Source of the DNA: Paragorgia papillata
Taxonomy: Eukaryota > Cnidaria > Anthozoa > Scleralcyonacea > Coralliidae
Direction: 5' to 3'
Length of the DNA stretch: 64,000 bases
Assembly: GCA_035771165.1 (NCBI GenBank)
Contig: JAWNZC010000473.1
Span: 2,611,001 to 2,675,000 of the forward strand
Position numbers and translations under genes: made by a program. Below, in pieces: positions 34,542-47,104 of the stretch. The notes below the pieces were generated by a model that saw nothing but the letters and a program-made list of their open reading frames with translations, was not told the DNA's origin and did no database searches. Each line of letters opens with the position of its first letter. Position 1 is the first letter of the stretch.

Positions 34542-34641
34542 AATCGTTCCTGTCCGAAGACTTCCCCAGAGGTGTATAAAAGCGTCTGGCGTTAGGCGGC
34601 AGAATAAAATACTAAACACCAATTCGGACAGGAAAGAGTTA
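34542..34641 (-). mobile_element. Short element (family M), copy 4, reversed
   Basis: CGTTCCTGTCCGAAGACTTC through AATTCGGACAGGAAAGAGTT, reverse orientation, with a 4-base insertion in the central hairpin. Confidence 0.75.
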
Positions 34642-36440
34642 ATGCATGCACGGTTGGTCATTGTTAATTTCTTGTGGAACGACTCAAGAGGCCTGCTGGA
34701 TTATTTGTCTGACCAAATAGGAATATCAGTAGAATTGAACATGATCTCGAGTTTGTGTAAACAAAATATTTCGGTGCAATCAGTGGTTTTTCCATGTATA
34801 AACTATATTATTTATGTTTGTTGCTGAGCGGCGCGAGACGTTTTCATGATAAGAGTCTTATTGTATAGTTCTGAACTACAATACTGATCATAATATTCCT
34901 GGACAATTACTGTTGTAGCTTTCTAGCAGTCTAAATTAAAGACGTGCCGGCCGGCGTACGGCACGAACACTTGGCAATAAAATAAACAAGACTGTCAATA
35001 CACATATATATGCATGGTCATGGAAATCTACAAACATTTCGTTTTATGAAGTCGCCAGCTCTATAAAGAATCGCTGAAAATCACTAGAAAATCGTAAAGA
35101 AGCGAGGCGTACCGAGTTCTTCTTAGAGTGTCTTTATCAACCTTTTCCAAGTGTTATTAATAGCAGACGAGAAACTCACCAGTTGTCCGGTGTTTTAAAA
35201 TCCGGCAAACGGCAAGTTCGTCCGTCTATTTTCCCGTCGTTAAAACAAGAAACCGGACGACAAACTATATCAGACAGGGACAGTGGAAGATCGTCAAAAC
35301 CCGTCAGTCAGAAAGCTTTCATCTTCAAATAATTATGAAGACTTTATCGAGCTATAAATAACATAATTCGACTGAATGCCGAGCAAAATACAGGCAGTTT
35401 TAAAAACATGTGTCATCAATCCGGTCCTTAGGTATCAGTCAGCGACCTGCACCATTAACAAAAGGACCCATTTGTTAATTGGCACCGGTATGCAGACGGA
35501 CCGAGCTGAATTGTTGATGACTGGAAAATGTTGTTCTTTTAGTAGTTTATGACTTTTTAGTAGTTCAAGATCTTCCTTGGTTGACTGCCAAAACTTTTTC
35601 GCGCCTTCGGTGCTCCTGCAACTTCTGGTCTTTGTTGGCTACGTTCCTGTCATTTCCGTGGCTATTTCTGCGTGTCTCGCTCAACTTTTGATTGTGGCTA
35701 TAAATATAGCTCGGCATTGGCAAGACTTAGAGATCTAAGGTTACGATACGCCACCATTTTTAAACGAAAATAAATGCCATAACACAACGAAAGAATGCAT
35801 GGGATCATATCCATGTATGCTAAAACTATTAATATAAGTTAATCGTTCAGTTATATTTAATCACATCTGTATGTCTATACTGACGACATGAGATCTACGA
35901 TTTGAAGACCTCCCAAAAATCCCATGTAGAGCCGAGTATTTAGTTAGCCCACATAGTTTTGTTATTAAGATCAAGCTGGTGTACGTCGTTAATCAGCCTT
36001 CACCCGGCCGAATGGATCAATCGGTATAACCTATTTCAGATCCAGTAAAGCACTTATAGTTATAATTATAAATTTATGTTCAACATAACCCAGGCCAGCT
36101 GACCCTTACACAAACCCTAATTAAGTTCATGTACTGTTGTAGGCATTGGCATGGTGCTTCATGCACTTGGATTCCTAAGTGTTGGAATTGGGGTCTTCCT
36201 TGCATAAAGTAACCTGGGTAACGTGATACATCAATTTATAACCGTGCAGGTTGCGTCACTGCATCTGAAATAGCATTTACTAAATCAATCTCAAATATTT
36301 TTCAATGGATTTTTAAGTTCCTCAGTAATGTAAATTAAATTAAAGCCAAGCACAGAAACACGTGTACAGGTAATATCAAGTACGACGCAAAATTGATTTA
36401 CGTCAACATTATGGCGAATATCACAAATGTCAAAGCTTAG
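34642..36440. other. Intergenic, one weak exon-like candidate
   Basis: No repeats were recognised. At 36142-36207 an acceptor-like GTACTGTTGTAG is followed by GIGMVLHALGFLSVGIGVFL, Ala and a stop. It could be a terminal transmembrane exon, but no partner exon was found and it is too short to call. Confidence 0.3.
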
Positions 36441-36445
36441 ACTAA

Positions 36446-37104
36446 GAGGGCCTTTTCACGAGCGCAGCTCGCCAACCCGGGTCAACCCGTTTACGAATAA
36501 ACCCCTGTTAGCGTTTACACGATAACCGGGTCAACCCGGTTCAGGAGAGGTGCGAGTGCGACGGTGCGGAACTTTGGGTTATAAATCCATGTCCTATATT
36601 CACGAATTTATTGGTTAGGATTAGGGTGTGTGTTGGGGTCAGGCTTTCATGAAGTACCTGGGTTATTTAGGACATGGAATTAGTTTATAAATCCATGTCC
36701 TATCTTCACGAATTTTTCGGTTAGGTTAGGGTGTGTGTTGGGGTAAGGCTTTCATGAAGTACCTGGGTTATTTAGGACATGGAATTATTACCGAACTTTG
36801 GTCAATTCCTTCATGTAAACACGGGTTGACTTGACCTGGGCTCGTGTAAAGTGTTGGCGATATCATAATTTGTGTTGAGAAAAGCTGACCCGGGTTGAGA
36901 AAAGCTGACGCGGGTTGGGAAAAGCTGACCCGGGTTGGGAAAAGCTGACGCGGGTTGGGAAAAGCTGACCCGGGTTGGGAAAAGCTGACCCGGGTTGGGA
37001 AAAAAAGCAACCAACCCGGGTTCATGTAAACACGAAAAAAGAATAACCAGGGATGGCAAGCTGACCCGGGCTGGCACTCAACCCGGGCTCGTGTAAAGGC
37101 CCCC
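36446..37104. mobile_element. MITE with GAGGGCC..ACACGAGC termini and TAA target (family F)
   Basis: GGGCCTTTTCACGAG and CTCGTGTAAAGGCCCC face each other. TAA lies at both edges (36443-36445, 37105-37107), so it is PIF/Harbinger-like by inference. Inside are a near-exact direct repeat of about 110 bp (36570-36680 and 36690-36790, with TTATAAATCCATGTCCTAT) and a 20-bp tandem array. Confidence 0.75.
36880..37010 (+). repeat. 20-bp tandem repeat (about 6 units)
   Basis: The unit is GCTGACCCGGGTTGGGAAAA, with C/G alternation at one site. It lies inside family F. The unit GACCCGGGTTG matches the element's own arm, so the array seems to have grown from the terminal repeat. Confidence 0.9.
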
Positions 37105-38590
37105 TAAATATAGGAAGATAATGCACTAATGACTTATTTAACATTTCCTGAATGCTTCTTCTTTTCCCTGCGCATAAATATCATTTTTGTCCCGCGCAAA
37201 GCTATGTATTAAACTGGGTATTTTGTACCTAACAGTAACACTGTGCCTTTTTAATGATCGGAAATTGCGCCTGGTTTGAAATCGGTCAGTTTTGCTTCAC
37301 TTTCAGATAAAAACTAAATTAATTAAAAATAAAAGTTTCAATGGACAATGATGAGTTCTTAATTGATTAAGGTTAACCGTGTCTTCCTCGCTCATTTCCG
37401 ACTCAGACTCCAACGGGTAGAACATGTTTTCTTTCTTTCAACGCTTATATATTCCCGGGTACTTTGCCAAAATCCCGCCAGTCAGCCAAATCTGAGTTGT
37501 AAAATTTCTTTAGGGTTATAGAGAAGGCTAGCCCTTCTTACGGAATATCGCTGCTGAGTATTGACTCACTGATCTGAAAAATAGGACTGGATCAGTTTTA
37601 TGTGTCGGATGAGCTGATTTTGAAGCCAGTATATTTGCATTGACCAGAGATCATTAGAAACTGCGATTGTGCAAGCAAATCAAACTGAGACACTTGCAAA
37701 ATGGGTTTAGAGTCTGGCCAATATATTTACTTTACTAACCATAAATGCACAAAAACATGAACTTAATTTGACGCTTCACAGTTGGCTTTTCTCACCAGAT
37801 AATTAGAGCCAACAGTGACCTCATTAACATTAAATAGAAAATGTCAGAATGCCCTCCAACATGTCTGCAACGCCACAGTAGTTGTTGCATGGTGGTCACT
37901 CCAACATGGCGCCGTTGGCTTCATTTTCAGTAATAGAAACTCGATCCAGTCCTATTTTTCAGATTATTGGTATTGACTACGCAGGGCTAAAAGAGATGGC
38001 CCACGTATAGAGGCTAAAAGTCATCATCATCATTATCATCATCGTTCATTTTGTAAATACAATTCTTAAACTCATTAATAATTCATGAGCTAATTAGCCA
38101 AACTGAGAAAAATATTTGGACAATGTGTATGAGTTTTGAAACCCGGTAAAGATCGCGCAAACTGAATTTATAATTAAGAAATCAGATAATAAACGGCGCA
38201 AACAAAGGGCGGTTTATTACCACATTTCTCAATTATAAATTCAACGTGAAACCATTATCTACTGATTGCATTGTCTAATCTAATATGCACCAATATCACC
38301 AAGTCCCTCTGATCTACTATATATAATTGACGATTGAAAAGCTATTTCATAACATTAACCAAAGGAAGTTCAATCAGTAAGACAATGCTAAATATGCATC
38401 ACCAGGCCAGACCAGACTTGGCGTAAAAGCAAAAGTGAAAAAGTTAAAAGTAAAAAGAGTTATTGCGCGCATGAGCAGTGCACGAAGGGCTAGAAAATTT
38501 CCATGTAAATGTGCGGTAAGATTCAGCTCTCTTATTTGGGCTAGCTGTGCGAGCAGGACCGGCCCTCTCCGGCCATACAAACATCACTTA
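37105..38590. other. Unassigned intergenic sequence
   Basis: No coding signal. A short IR (AATCAGATAATAAACGGC near 38178) relates to the family P arms at 39190-39295. Confidence 0.3.
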
Positions 38591-38599
38591 AGTTATTCA

Positions 38600-39135
38600 A
38601 TTATATTGCGATCAAGCTCCAATATGTTCAGAATGCTGCCGCTCGTTTGATAACGCTGACACGCAAGCATGATCACATTACACCACACCTCATGCATCTA
38701 CATTGGCTACCTGTTGAATATCGTGTCCATTTCAAGATTCTTCTTCTAACTTACAAAGTTCTGAATGGCCAGGCACCAATATACCTGCTTGATCTACTGC
38801 AGCACTAGACACCCAAGAGAAACCTCCGCTCATCTTCTGCTTGCCTCCTTCAACAAAAACGATTCCGTCTGTCCACCTATGGTTCACGTGCATTCTCCGT
38901 CACAGCACCTCTACTATGGAACAAACTACCCCTTTCGATCAAGAAATCTTCAAATTTAACTCAATTTAAAACTTCTGTCAAAACCTATCTATTTAAGCTT
39001 GCTTTTTTTTAATACTTTGTTTTATTATTGAATATGACTTTTTTTAGATATAGATTATTATGTATTTATTATGTAAAGCGCTTAGCACCAATAGGAATAA
39101 GCGCTATATAAATGTATTATTATTATAAGGTGTAT
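38600..39135 (+). mobile_element. 5'-truncated LINE (CR1/L2/Jockey-like) reverse-transcriptase C-terminus
   Basis: The frame from about 38607 reads LQYVQNAAARLITLTRKHDH, then LHWLPVEYRVHFKILLLTYK, VLNGQAPIYLLDLLQH, a TAG, then in the same frame RNLRSSSACLLQQKR, AFSVTAPLLWNKLPLSIKK and FKTSVKTYLFKLAF. This is the typical end of CR1/L2-type ORF2, located just after the reverse-transcriptase thumb. The 3' end has AAGCGCTTAGCACC, GCGCTATATAAATG and a TATTATTA tail. Apart from the single stop (Tyr to TAG) the frame is intact, so the insertion is fairly young. 5' truncation is usual for target-primed integration. Confidence 0.9.
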
Positions 39136-39174
39136 TTTTTTATTTTACGACGGCTAGTTTTCAAGTAATATATC

Positions 39175-39310
39175 ATACACGAGAAGCCGCTTATTATCTG
39201 ATTTGAAAACACCGCGAAGTGTGTTGAAAAATGAGGCGATAGCCGAGTTTTTTAGCTCACTTCGAGGTGTTTTTAAATCAGATAATAAACGGCTTTCGAG
39301 TGTATGGTAT
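39175..39310. mobile_element. Palindromic element (family P)
   Basis: CGCTTATTATCTGATTTGAA is mirrored by TTTAAATCAGATAATAAACG, and CACTTCGAGGTGTTTT lies between. Related right halves (AACTTCGAGGTGTTTT) lie at 57530 and 59336. Confidence 0.65.
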
Positions 39311-39754
39311 AGCTTCTCAAACAAATCAATATTTAAAGAGAAATTTCGGGGTAAAACTTGTCTTAATAGTTATGGCGTTTATTACCACTTATAACATAGC
39401 TTTGATATAGCAACGTTTTTGATTGGCTGTCGTGCGTGCTCCATAACTCGATGGAGCACGGCAAAAAAGCGCGGGAAAAAATTTCAAAACAAAACTGAGT
39501 TTTAAATTGACTTTTTACGGCCTTTTATATTATCAAAATAACGAGTCATTTAATTTTATTCAGTAATAAAGAACAACGACCCAGAAGACATAAACTGGGT
39601 CTGGGTAACCGAGTTTAAACTGTCCTTTTGGTTGGATTTTAGTGAACAAAAAATACTTGGCTACGAAAGTAGAAAAACACAACAACCAAAAACGATTCGC
39701 CGGCTTGTGAAAGGATTTAATGCTATGTTATAAAATAAATGGCTCATGGTTTAG

Positions 39755-39905
39755 TGTGCTCCATCGAGTTATGGATGCACTTGGGAAATTGGGAGAGCAC
39801 TCAAAAGTCTAGAGTTGGTTTCGGCTACGCCTCGACCAACTCTTACGATTTTTTCGTACTTTCCCAATTTCCCGCGTGTATCCATAACTCGATGGAGCAT
39901 GCGCA
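39755..39905. mobile_element. Palindromic element with CTCCATCGAGTTATGGA arms
   Basis: GTGCTCCATCGAGTTATGGA, GGGAAATTGGGA and GAGTTGGT are mirrored by ACCAACTC, TTTCCCAATTTCCC and TCCATAACTCGATGGAGCA. A half copy of the arm lies at 39440. Confidence 0.75.
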
Positions 39906-39909
39906 TGCT

Positions 39910-40425
39910 AAAACCTTGAGCCATTTCTTAAATTTACCAACAAAAGTCTCGGTAACTGATTTTCATTGTGTTTTCCTTATGAATTATTAATGAGTTTGAG
40001 AACCTTGTTTCAAAGCCCATATTATTTATAATTTATTTTACAGAAGCAAAATACTAAGTTATCTATTTATGTATAAAGGAACAACATAACTAAAGTCTTT
40101 ACGCCTGTAAAGGAACGACATATAGCAATGTTTCTGTTTGAAAGTAAATAGTGTACGGGCAGTTGTTATTGACCGCCAATTTCCTGCCCTATTCTACGGC
40201 ACTGGCCTGTTTATATTTTTGCACGTTATATAATTCTGTATTACTGACATATTTTTTTATTAATTATTTACATAAACATATTTTACCCAATAGTATATTG
40301 TTCAAAAACTCAAAATGGCAATTTTTCCATTTCATACTTTATATTTATAGTCGAAGTACATTTCCACTTATTCATTTTAAAATTGTCAAAAAAGTGTGAA
40401 TATATAAAGTATTGCATTTGCATAT
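39910..40425. other. Unassigned AT-rich intergenic sequence
   Basis: Nothing recognised. Confidence 0.3.
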
Positions 40426-40435
40426 TGCATTACGT

Positions 40436-40866
40436 TGCATTGTATGGTGTATGGTGGGTGCATGGTGTACATGCATGGTGTGGTGTATGGTGGGTGCATG
40501 GTGTACATGTATGGTGTGTGGTGTATGGTGGGTGCATGGTGTATGGTGTACATGTATGATGTGTGGTGTATGGTGGGTGCATGGTGTACATGCATGGTGT
40601 GGTGTATGGTGGGTGCATGGTGTACATGTATGGTATGTGGTATATGGTGGGTGTATGGTGTATGGTATACATGTATGGTGTGTGGTGTATGGTGGGTGCA
40701 TGGTGTATGGTGTACATGTATGGTGTATGATGTATGGCGGGTGCATGGTGTATGGTGTACATGTATGGTGTATGGTGTATGGTGTACATGTATGGTATAT
40801 GGTGGGTGCATGGTGTATGATGTACATGTCTGGTGTATGGTGTATGGCGTATGATGTATATATAAT
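40436..40866 (+). repeat. TGGTGTATGG-type minisatellite
   Basis: About 430 bp of nested GTGTATGG / GGTGGGTGCATGG / GTACATGTATGG units forming a higher-order repeat of roughly 60-70 bp. Open frames on both strands (up to 201 codons) are artefacts. Confidence 0.95.
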
Positions 40867-40869
40867 GTA

Positions 40870-42045
40870 AGGTGTATTGTGCATGTACAGGTTTGGACTG
40901 ATCATTGTGCCATTAGTTGCCATAGAACAATGATTGCGTGCGTATTGTGGAACAATGCTCAAAGCAAAATGGCGCAATGCATGGCTAGTCCAAGCCTGAT
41001 GCCACTCGTGCTGGTTTCAACAACAATATAAGTGTGCTGTTCAGTACGTCTTTATTTCAAATTCAATTTAATTCATACATATATTTACAATTTTTTACAT
41101 TGCCATTGCATCGCATATTTTTGACAGTCACCTATCGCATTGACTCCAGCAATTTTCAAAACTTCAACAATCGTGACACCCCCTCCCCCAATCTATAATC
41201 TACGACTACAAGCTTACAGATTTATTTTACATGTTAAAACATACATGCCAAAGTTTTTAGATAATTACGTAAGCACAATAACGTCGCAAGAATAACCGCA
41301 TTATACCGCAACATTGGTCATTGTTTATTACAAGAGTTTATTTTATTTTTCAGTATTAGTTTGAGTAACCGAAACACATTTCCCTACTCTGCCAAGACAT
41401 TTCAAATAATATAATTGAATATTTGCGGTGACTATATTGATTATATATTGCCAACTCACAAACTAACAACATCGGTCTTACATATCAATTCCCTATATGT
41501 ATATGGCTAGATATATCATATGCAGTTGCAGACAAGTGGTTGGGTGGGGGGCGTTACATTCTGTCAACTAGAACCGTTGATTCATTCCTAACTCTAACCC
41601 TCCTCGCCCCCACCCACTTCAAAAAAAAAAGAAAGAAAGAAAAAGAAAATTATTACTGAACCACGTTTTAGCCGCGTACAAACAATTGCAAAAATATTAG
41701 GGCCGTCATATACTGTGGGTTCGGTTCCGATGCCTATATACGTCAACAGCAATTCCGCATGCGATAGCTAAGTAGTATAGCTAAGCTCTAATTATCCAGC
41801 TAACGGCCTATAGCTTCGAGCATCGTCGCGCATCTCTTGGCACTAGACCTGTTTGCAAATACGCGTATACAGGCCTACTCAAATCTCGTCAAGCCTATGC
41901 CGTATATTAAGATGCGTTGAAATTGCGGAAACGTGGCCTAAAAAAGGCCTTATAGCTATTTGCTAGAAGTACTTCAGTCCAGACTGTTGTTATAGCATGG
42001 TGGTTATATCTATAATTCAGTTCAGATTTTTTATTCAGTTCTCCG
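40870..42045. other. Unassigned intergenic sequence
   Basis: Apart from a short poly-A/GAAA run near 41630, nothing recognised. Confidence 0.3.
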
Positions 42046-42208
<163 letters not shown>

Positions 42209-42959
42209 GATGTATTGTTTAAGTTTCCATGTTAGGTGAAACGTTTTAAAATGTTCAAAATGTTCGTAGTAATGTTCATAATAAATTAATAATATAACAT
42301 TTACTTCGCACAAATATTATAGAATTTCAAATGTTTTTTATTCAACTACGTAACGTACAACCTTGAGCGATATGTCAAACAAAAGCAATTGAAAAATGCT
42401 ATTTGGGGTAGAAAGTTCAGGATTCTAGCTAAAGTAATTTACGAATATGAGACTTCTCTGTATCTGCCATATCCGAAATAAATTTCTGATTCTTGGCAAG
42501 CTTACATTGTTGTGGCTTTTCTTCGAAGTGTTATATTTAGGTGTATTCACGCCATATTTCTTGTTTGTTTATGATTGTGAGTTATGCGAATTAGGTTAAC
42601 GAGAACTGGAGGCACGCTGATTGGATAACGCTCTGAAGCGAGTCTTTCAAAATAAAACACCTATATAGTTTGCATCACTCCATAGAAATCCCATTCATCC
42701 CAGTGTGCCTTTAAAAACCCCCAAATTTTAGTATATAAATTTAAAATTACGGCTGGTAACCCCCCTCACCTTCAAAATATACACTATCCGATAATATCTG
42801 GCATGCATGGTTACCTGCTTGTAACAAAAAATGCCATCAACGATACTTTTATCGAGGTTGGCCGTCCGTCTATTTTGTCATAAGCCCCAGTATAGTATTG
42901 GACATGCACACATGCACACAGTTTCTGGACAATAGCCAAATCATCGGCTCCCAACTAAT

Positions 42960-43565
42960 CTGCTCACGTTCGGCTGCCTATGTCTTTTTATCCTTAATTA
43001 TGGTGTTTACTCGATTCCAACGAGTTTCTCAATGTTTGATTTCAATCGATCCTAGCTCAAATACATCGTGTGGCATGTACGGTCCCCCTAAACAAAACAC
43101 AATGAAATGACGGAATATTCCAGCTGTTTGTGCGGTTTGCGGAATTTGTGGATATTCTGTATACCCGACAACAACCAAAGAAGCCCAAAGCAAATTTGCT
43201 GTGACGTGGATATTAAAGTGCGCGTAATACGCGCACTTTAATAGTATTTGTTATCCCACTTGCTGCCGACCGACCGGCTTCAACCGACTAGTAGCTTTCC
43301 TCAGCAGACTGCTGAAAAAATCGTCTTGCCTTATCCCGAAACTCTTGGGTCATATCTTGAAAGCGGGCAACCAAAAATTTCTTGGTCAAAATGAGACGCG
43401 GCTTAGTTTTATCGCACACACAGCTGTGATATTCCTTCACGATGTATTTGCCACACGATGTATTTGAGCTAGGATCGATTGAAAACTCGTTGGAATCGAG
43501 AAAACACCTAAACTAAGGATAAAAAACATATAGACAGTCGGCCCGCGAATGTGGTTTAACCAGCG
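42960..43565. mobile_element. Inverted-repeat element, about 0.6 kb (family R)
   Basis: GTTCGGCTGCCTATGTCTTT, ACTCGATTCCAACGAG and TTTCAATCGATCCTAGCTCA are mirrored by TGAGCTAGGATCGATTGAAA, CTCGTTGGAATCGAG and the 43530-43560 region. A separate perfect hairpin, ATTAAAGTGCGCG and CGCGCACTTTAAT, lies at 43213-43244. Confidence 0.7.
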
Positions 43566-43997
43566 TATTTATTGCCGCAAACCGCCTAGCTTCGCATTTC
43601 AGCGAACGGGCTATTTTCTGAACGGATTGCTAATCATTATATTATATCCTCTTAGAGCAATAATAACGCAGCAGATTAGTTGGTATTTCACTGACATAAG
43701 CTGAGTTTCTTATTACAACAATTTGTACGTATATAGTACAATAAAATATCAACCCCCGCCACAAAATATAATATTTTCTTAAACCCCCGTCCAATTTGAC
43801 ATGGGTCCTTGTTTTACATGGGTCATCGGGTCCCCGTTCCGGGTCCCGGGTCCTGTTTTTACATATAGCCACAAAAGCACCCCGATCTTTATCGTATATT
43901 CAAAAACTCATTAATAATTCATGAGGAAAACACAAAGGAAATTAGTACCATGTCCGTGGTTTTATACCTGATAAAACTTCTTGACGTCAGAAAGAAT

Positions 43998-44070
43998 ACT
44001 AATGAACATACAATTTTATATAAAGAATACTAATGAACATACAATTTTATATAAAGAATACTAATGAACA
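43998..44070 (+). repeat. 31-bp tandem repeat, about 2.4 units
   Basis: AGAATACTAATGAACATACA followed by ATTTTATATAA repeats head to tail. Confidence 0.9.
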
Positions 44071-44380
44071 TAACATCCAATAACGAATCGTTTTTGAAGC
44101 CATTCAAAACACTCGCATCACGTGTTTTAAATATTACTTAATTTATATAATCCCGCATAAAGATTAGGTGAGATTAGTAACTAATCATACCTAATCTTTA
44201 TGCATTAGGTACGATTAGTAACTAATCATAATAACATACCTAATGTTTACGCCACTTATGCATATAATAACTAATAAATACATGAAGTGAACACTTATCG
44301 AATTCCCAGTGGTATTAATGACAACTCAATAATTTATTCATTCTGAAGTTGTTGACTCCGCCAAAAGCGTTCTTGTTCTA

Positions 44381-44700
44381 TAGTGTGTATCAAAAAAATT
44401 CGAACCCTTAGAAAATGAATTAGCATTCTTTTCAAACAACCTATTGTAGTAGTTTGAAAGCCCTAAGCACTTCGCTGAACCCACAGATGCGTAAAACACA
44501 CGGTCTTATACACCTGGGAAATTAAGATAACTTGAAGTGTATGCATGGTGAAAGTATTTAAAAGCTTTTTCGCTTCGTTTAACTTATGTGCTGATTAATT
44601 TATAACGCAACGCTTTTAGGGTTTTCAAACTACTACAATAGGTTGTTTGAAAAGAATGCTAATTCATTTTCTAAGGTTCGAATTTTTTTGATACACACTG
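44381..44700. mobile_element. Mariner-like MITE, 320 bp (family S)
   Basis: TIRs of about 90 bp: GTGTGTATCAAAAAAATTCG, then AACAACCTATTGTAGTAG, is mirrored at 44620-44700. The right end reads ACACTGTA, implying TA-CAGTGTG termini with a slightly eroded left end. TA target and TIR style suggest Tc1/mariner (inference). Confidence 0.75.
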
Positions 44701-44759
44701 TATACTCTCCTCCTTCCTCGGAAACCGTAATATTACAAAGTGATAGCATGGCCTTTCGG

Positions 44760-44865
44760 TTGATTAGTGATTAAATGGCCCTCAAGCCTCGGGAGGTTTA
44801 GTAAAAGACCTTTACTAAATCTCCCTCGGCTTTCGGGTACATTTAATCACTAATCAACCTCAATG
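44760..44865. mobile_element. Short palindromic element
   Basis: GATTAGTGATTAAATGGCCC, then AGGTTTAGTAAA, is mirrored by TTTACTAAATCTCCC and ATTTAATCACTAATC. Confidence 0.65.
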
Positions 44866-44883
44866 CCGTGTATTACTTATAAT

Positions 44884-45469
44884 TAGGGACCTTTAGCAAA
44901 GACAACGGGAAAGTCAGTGACGACGTCCTTCAATTCATACAATGTAAAATCCAAAATATCATGAATTCATGCATCGTCCTCGTTGTACATGTTACGTCAA
45001 CGAAAGAATCTTAGCGTACGCAGAACGACGTATTATACACATGCAGTGAAAGTTGTTGTTGGGCGAGTTTCACGTTAACTATTTTTTCAAACACCACCTT
45101 TCAAAGATTTTAGACAAAGCTAGAATGAAGCGAGCAATCTGAATTACGACATTTAAAAGAAATCATGCATCACTGACACGGAATTTCTTGGGCTTGATGT
45201 ATATGTTTCGACCTTCAAACAGCATTAGGGTTTAAAAAATACTGTCCGCTATATACGTTAACGTCAAATTCACCCAACAGCTTTCACTATTCAATGTGTC
45301 AAGGTCGTCCTGAAGATGCATCAGTTGACGTTGTATGCACAACGAGGACGGCGCAGGGATTACTATTGGGATTTCAAATTGTTCATTGTCTTTGTTTTAG
45401 ATGTAAATTTCTTTTGTACGAAGGACGTTATCACGACGTTCCCGTTGTGTTTGCTAAAGGTCCCTAATA
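44884..45469. mobile_element. Inverted-repeat element, about 590 bp (family T)
   Basis: TAGGGACCTTTAGCAAAGAC, AACGGGAA, then GACGACGTCC is mirrored by GACGTTATCACGACG, TTCCCGTTGTG and TTTGCTAAAGGTCCCTA. CGTCCTCGTTGTACATG and GCACAACGAGGACG extend the pairing inward. A 70-codon frame in the right arm is not supported. Confidence 0.7.
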
Positions 45470-45645
45470 TCACATGTTTGCGGGAATTTCTTTTGTTCTC
45501 ACAGGTCACAACTAATATACTTCACTAAAATTCATTTTTACTAATCCTACCTCCGTTGACGTCAAACCAGGTGTGATTAGAACTAATCATACCCGTCAAC
45601 GGACGTGCAACAAAAGAAATTCCCGCAAACATGATATTACAATTA
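45470..45645. mobile_element. Short inverted-repeat element abutting family T
   Basis: CATGTTTGCGGGAATTTCTT is mirrored by AAGAAATTCCCGCAAACATG. Between them, CCTACCTCCGTTGACGTCAA resembles 49130-49190. Confidence 0.65.
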
Positions 45646-45649
45646 AAGG

Positions 45650-47100
45650 AATAGGATAAAAATAGGTGCATTAGCGCTAGCTATTAAAGGTCCCACTCGA
45701 TTCGGGTCATTTAACGGGTCACTTATAAATAACAACATCTCCGTGTAATGTCATCAAATTCCCTTCGGTGTTTAGTTACTAATACGATATACCTCGATTA
45801 ACGTCAATTTAGGTATTATTAGTAGTAGATCAAACACACGAGGTCTGGTGTTTCATCCGATTAACACCTACGTCACTATACTTACCCGTATGGATGGTTA
45901 GGTGCAGACATGCATGTTTAAGAGTTTCCTGCCGTTGTTCGGTTACTTGGATACAGGTCTAGGGCCATGTAATGGTCCCCAGCCTTGACCTGTCCACCAT
46001 GCACCGTGTCTGCACCGATCACACCGATTATTTCGGTGGAAGTTTAATTACTGTAGTCGTAGATTAATGCGTGGGATGGAGGGCACAAATTTTCCTCTCT
46101 CGCTGTCTTCTTTAGCTATCGACTACGCAGAATAACGGCTCTATCAAGCTGGCTCTCCAGAGCGTACTGTATGACACCTGAGAGTTCTCGTCTCTTTAAT
46201 AGGCTTGCTATCGCCCCATGCCCTGCGCGTTCCTTTGTTGTTAACCTTGGTTATAAATAACCTCATTATCTAAACGCCGAGAGGTTTGTTGACTGAACAG
46301 GCGATAGCTGCATGAGTTTCTTTAACTAACTTCGAGGAGTTTGGATAGAAGATTGGGAGTATTTAAAGAGGAAATCGCATTAAGTGAAAGTTTGGCTGAT
46401 TCTTGGGGTACAGAGTATAACCAGCTTCGAATCGAAGTCGTTTTGGATAAAAGATGTACTCTACTTTTTTACACTCTAAGATACAAATATATTTTCTTTG
46501 GTTTAGTTTTTAACGACAGAAGATATATATCCAGGAAAAACGGTTGATTTTAATTTGCCACACATCGAAACCCTAAAGTTCTAATCCGTCGTTAAAATAG
46601 AACAAATGTTCCTGGGAAAAACTTATTTTAAAGGTCAACTAAACCTTTTGAAGTTATATTTTCTTCTGAAAGGGTTATTATCGAACTTAGCAAAAGTAAA
46701 GAAAAATATGAATTTCGAGGTAAAGCAAATAATTTATCAGCGAAGCCTTCTTAGGTCCTCTTGAAGCATGACCGCGTTTCTAGAAGAATGGGTGCTCCAT
46801 TGTCTTTGACGTCATACCGGTAAAACCCACCAATCACCTTGTTGTTTGTTACCGGTATGACATCACAAGGTACTAGTGCCAGTCTTTATTTCGACGCGGT
46901 CGTCGTTCACACGAGTTCAGGAAAAGGAGCAAAAACTCAAACTTAGACAGTCCATAAAAGTGGAACAGAGTGACTGGTTTCAATTATTTCTTCGGTTTTA
47001 GATTGAACTTTTCCGACTTTAACGGAAAATAGAATAACCTGGAAACGTATAGTTGCCCTTTAAGAAATTAAAGATTTTAAAATCACGAAAAATACCGAAA
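45650..47100. other. Intergenic repeat debris
   Basis: Contains a partial family P right half near 46260-46400 and a short palindrome with ATACCGGTAA / TTACCGGTAT at 46815-46860. No gene seen. Confidence 0.35.
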
Positions 47101-47104
47101 TATG

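Noticed and set aside
35560..35740. Hydrophobic frame without ATG (VLLQLLVFVGYVPVISV)
   Set aside because: An in-frame stop lies upstream of its first codons, with no acceptor and no partner exon.
40372..40977. His/Pro/Thr- and Val/Trp/Gly-rich frames on both strands
   Set aside because: Low-complexity GTGTATGG minisatellite, open in several frames on both strands.
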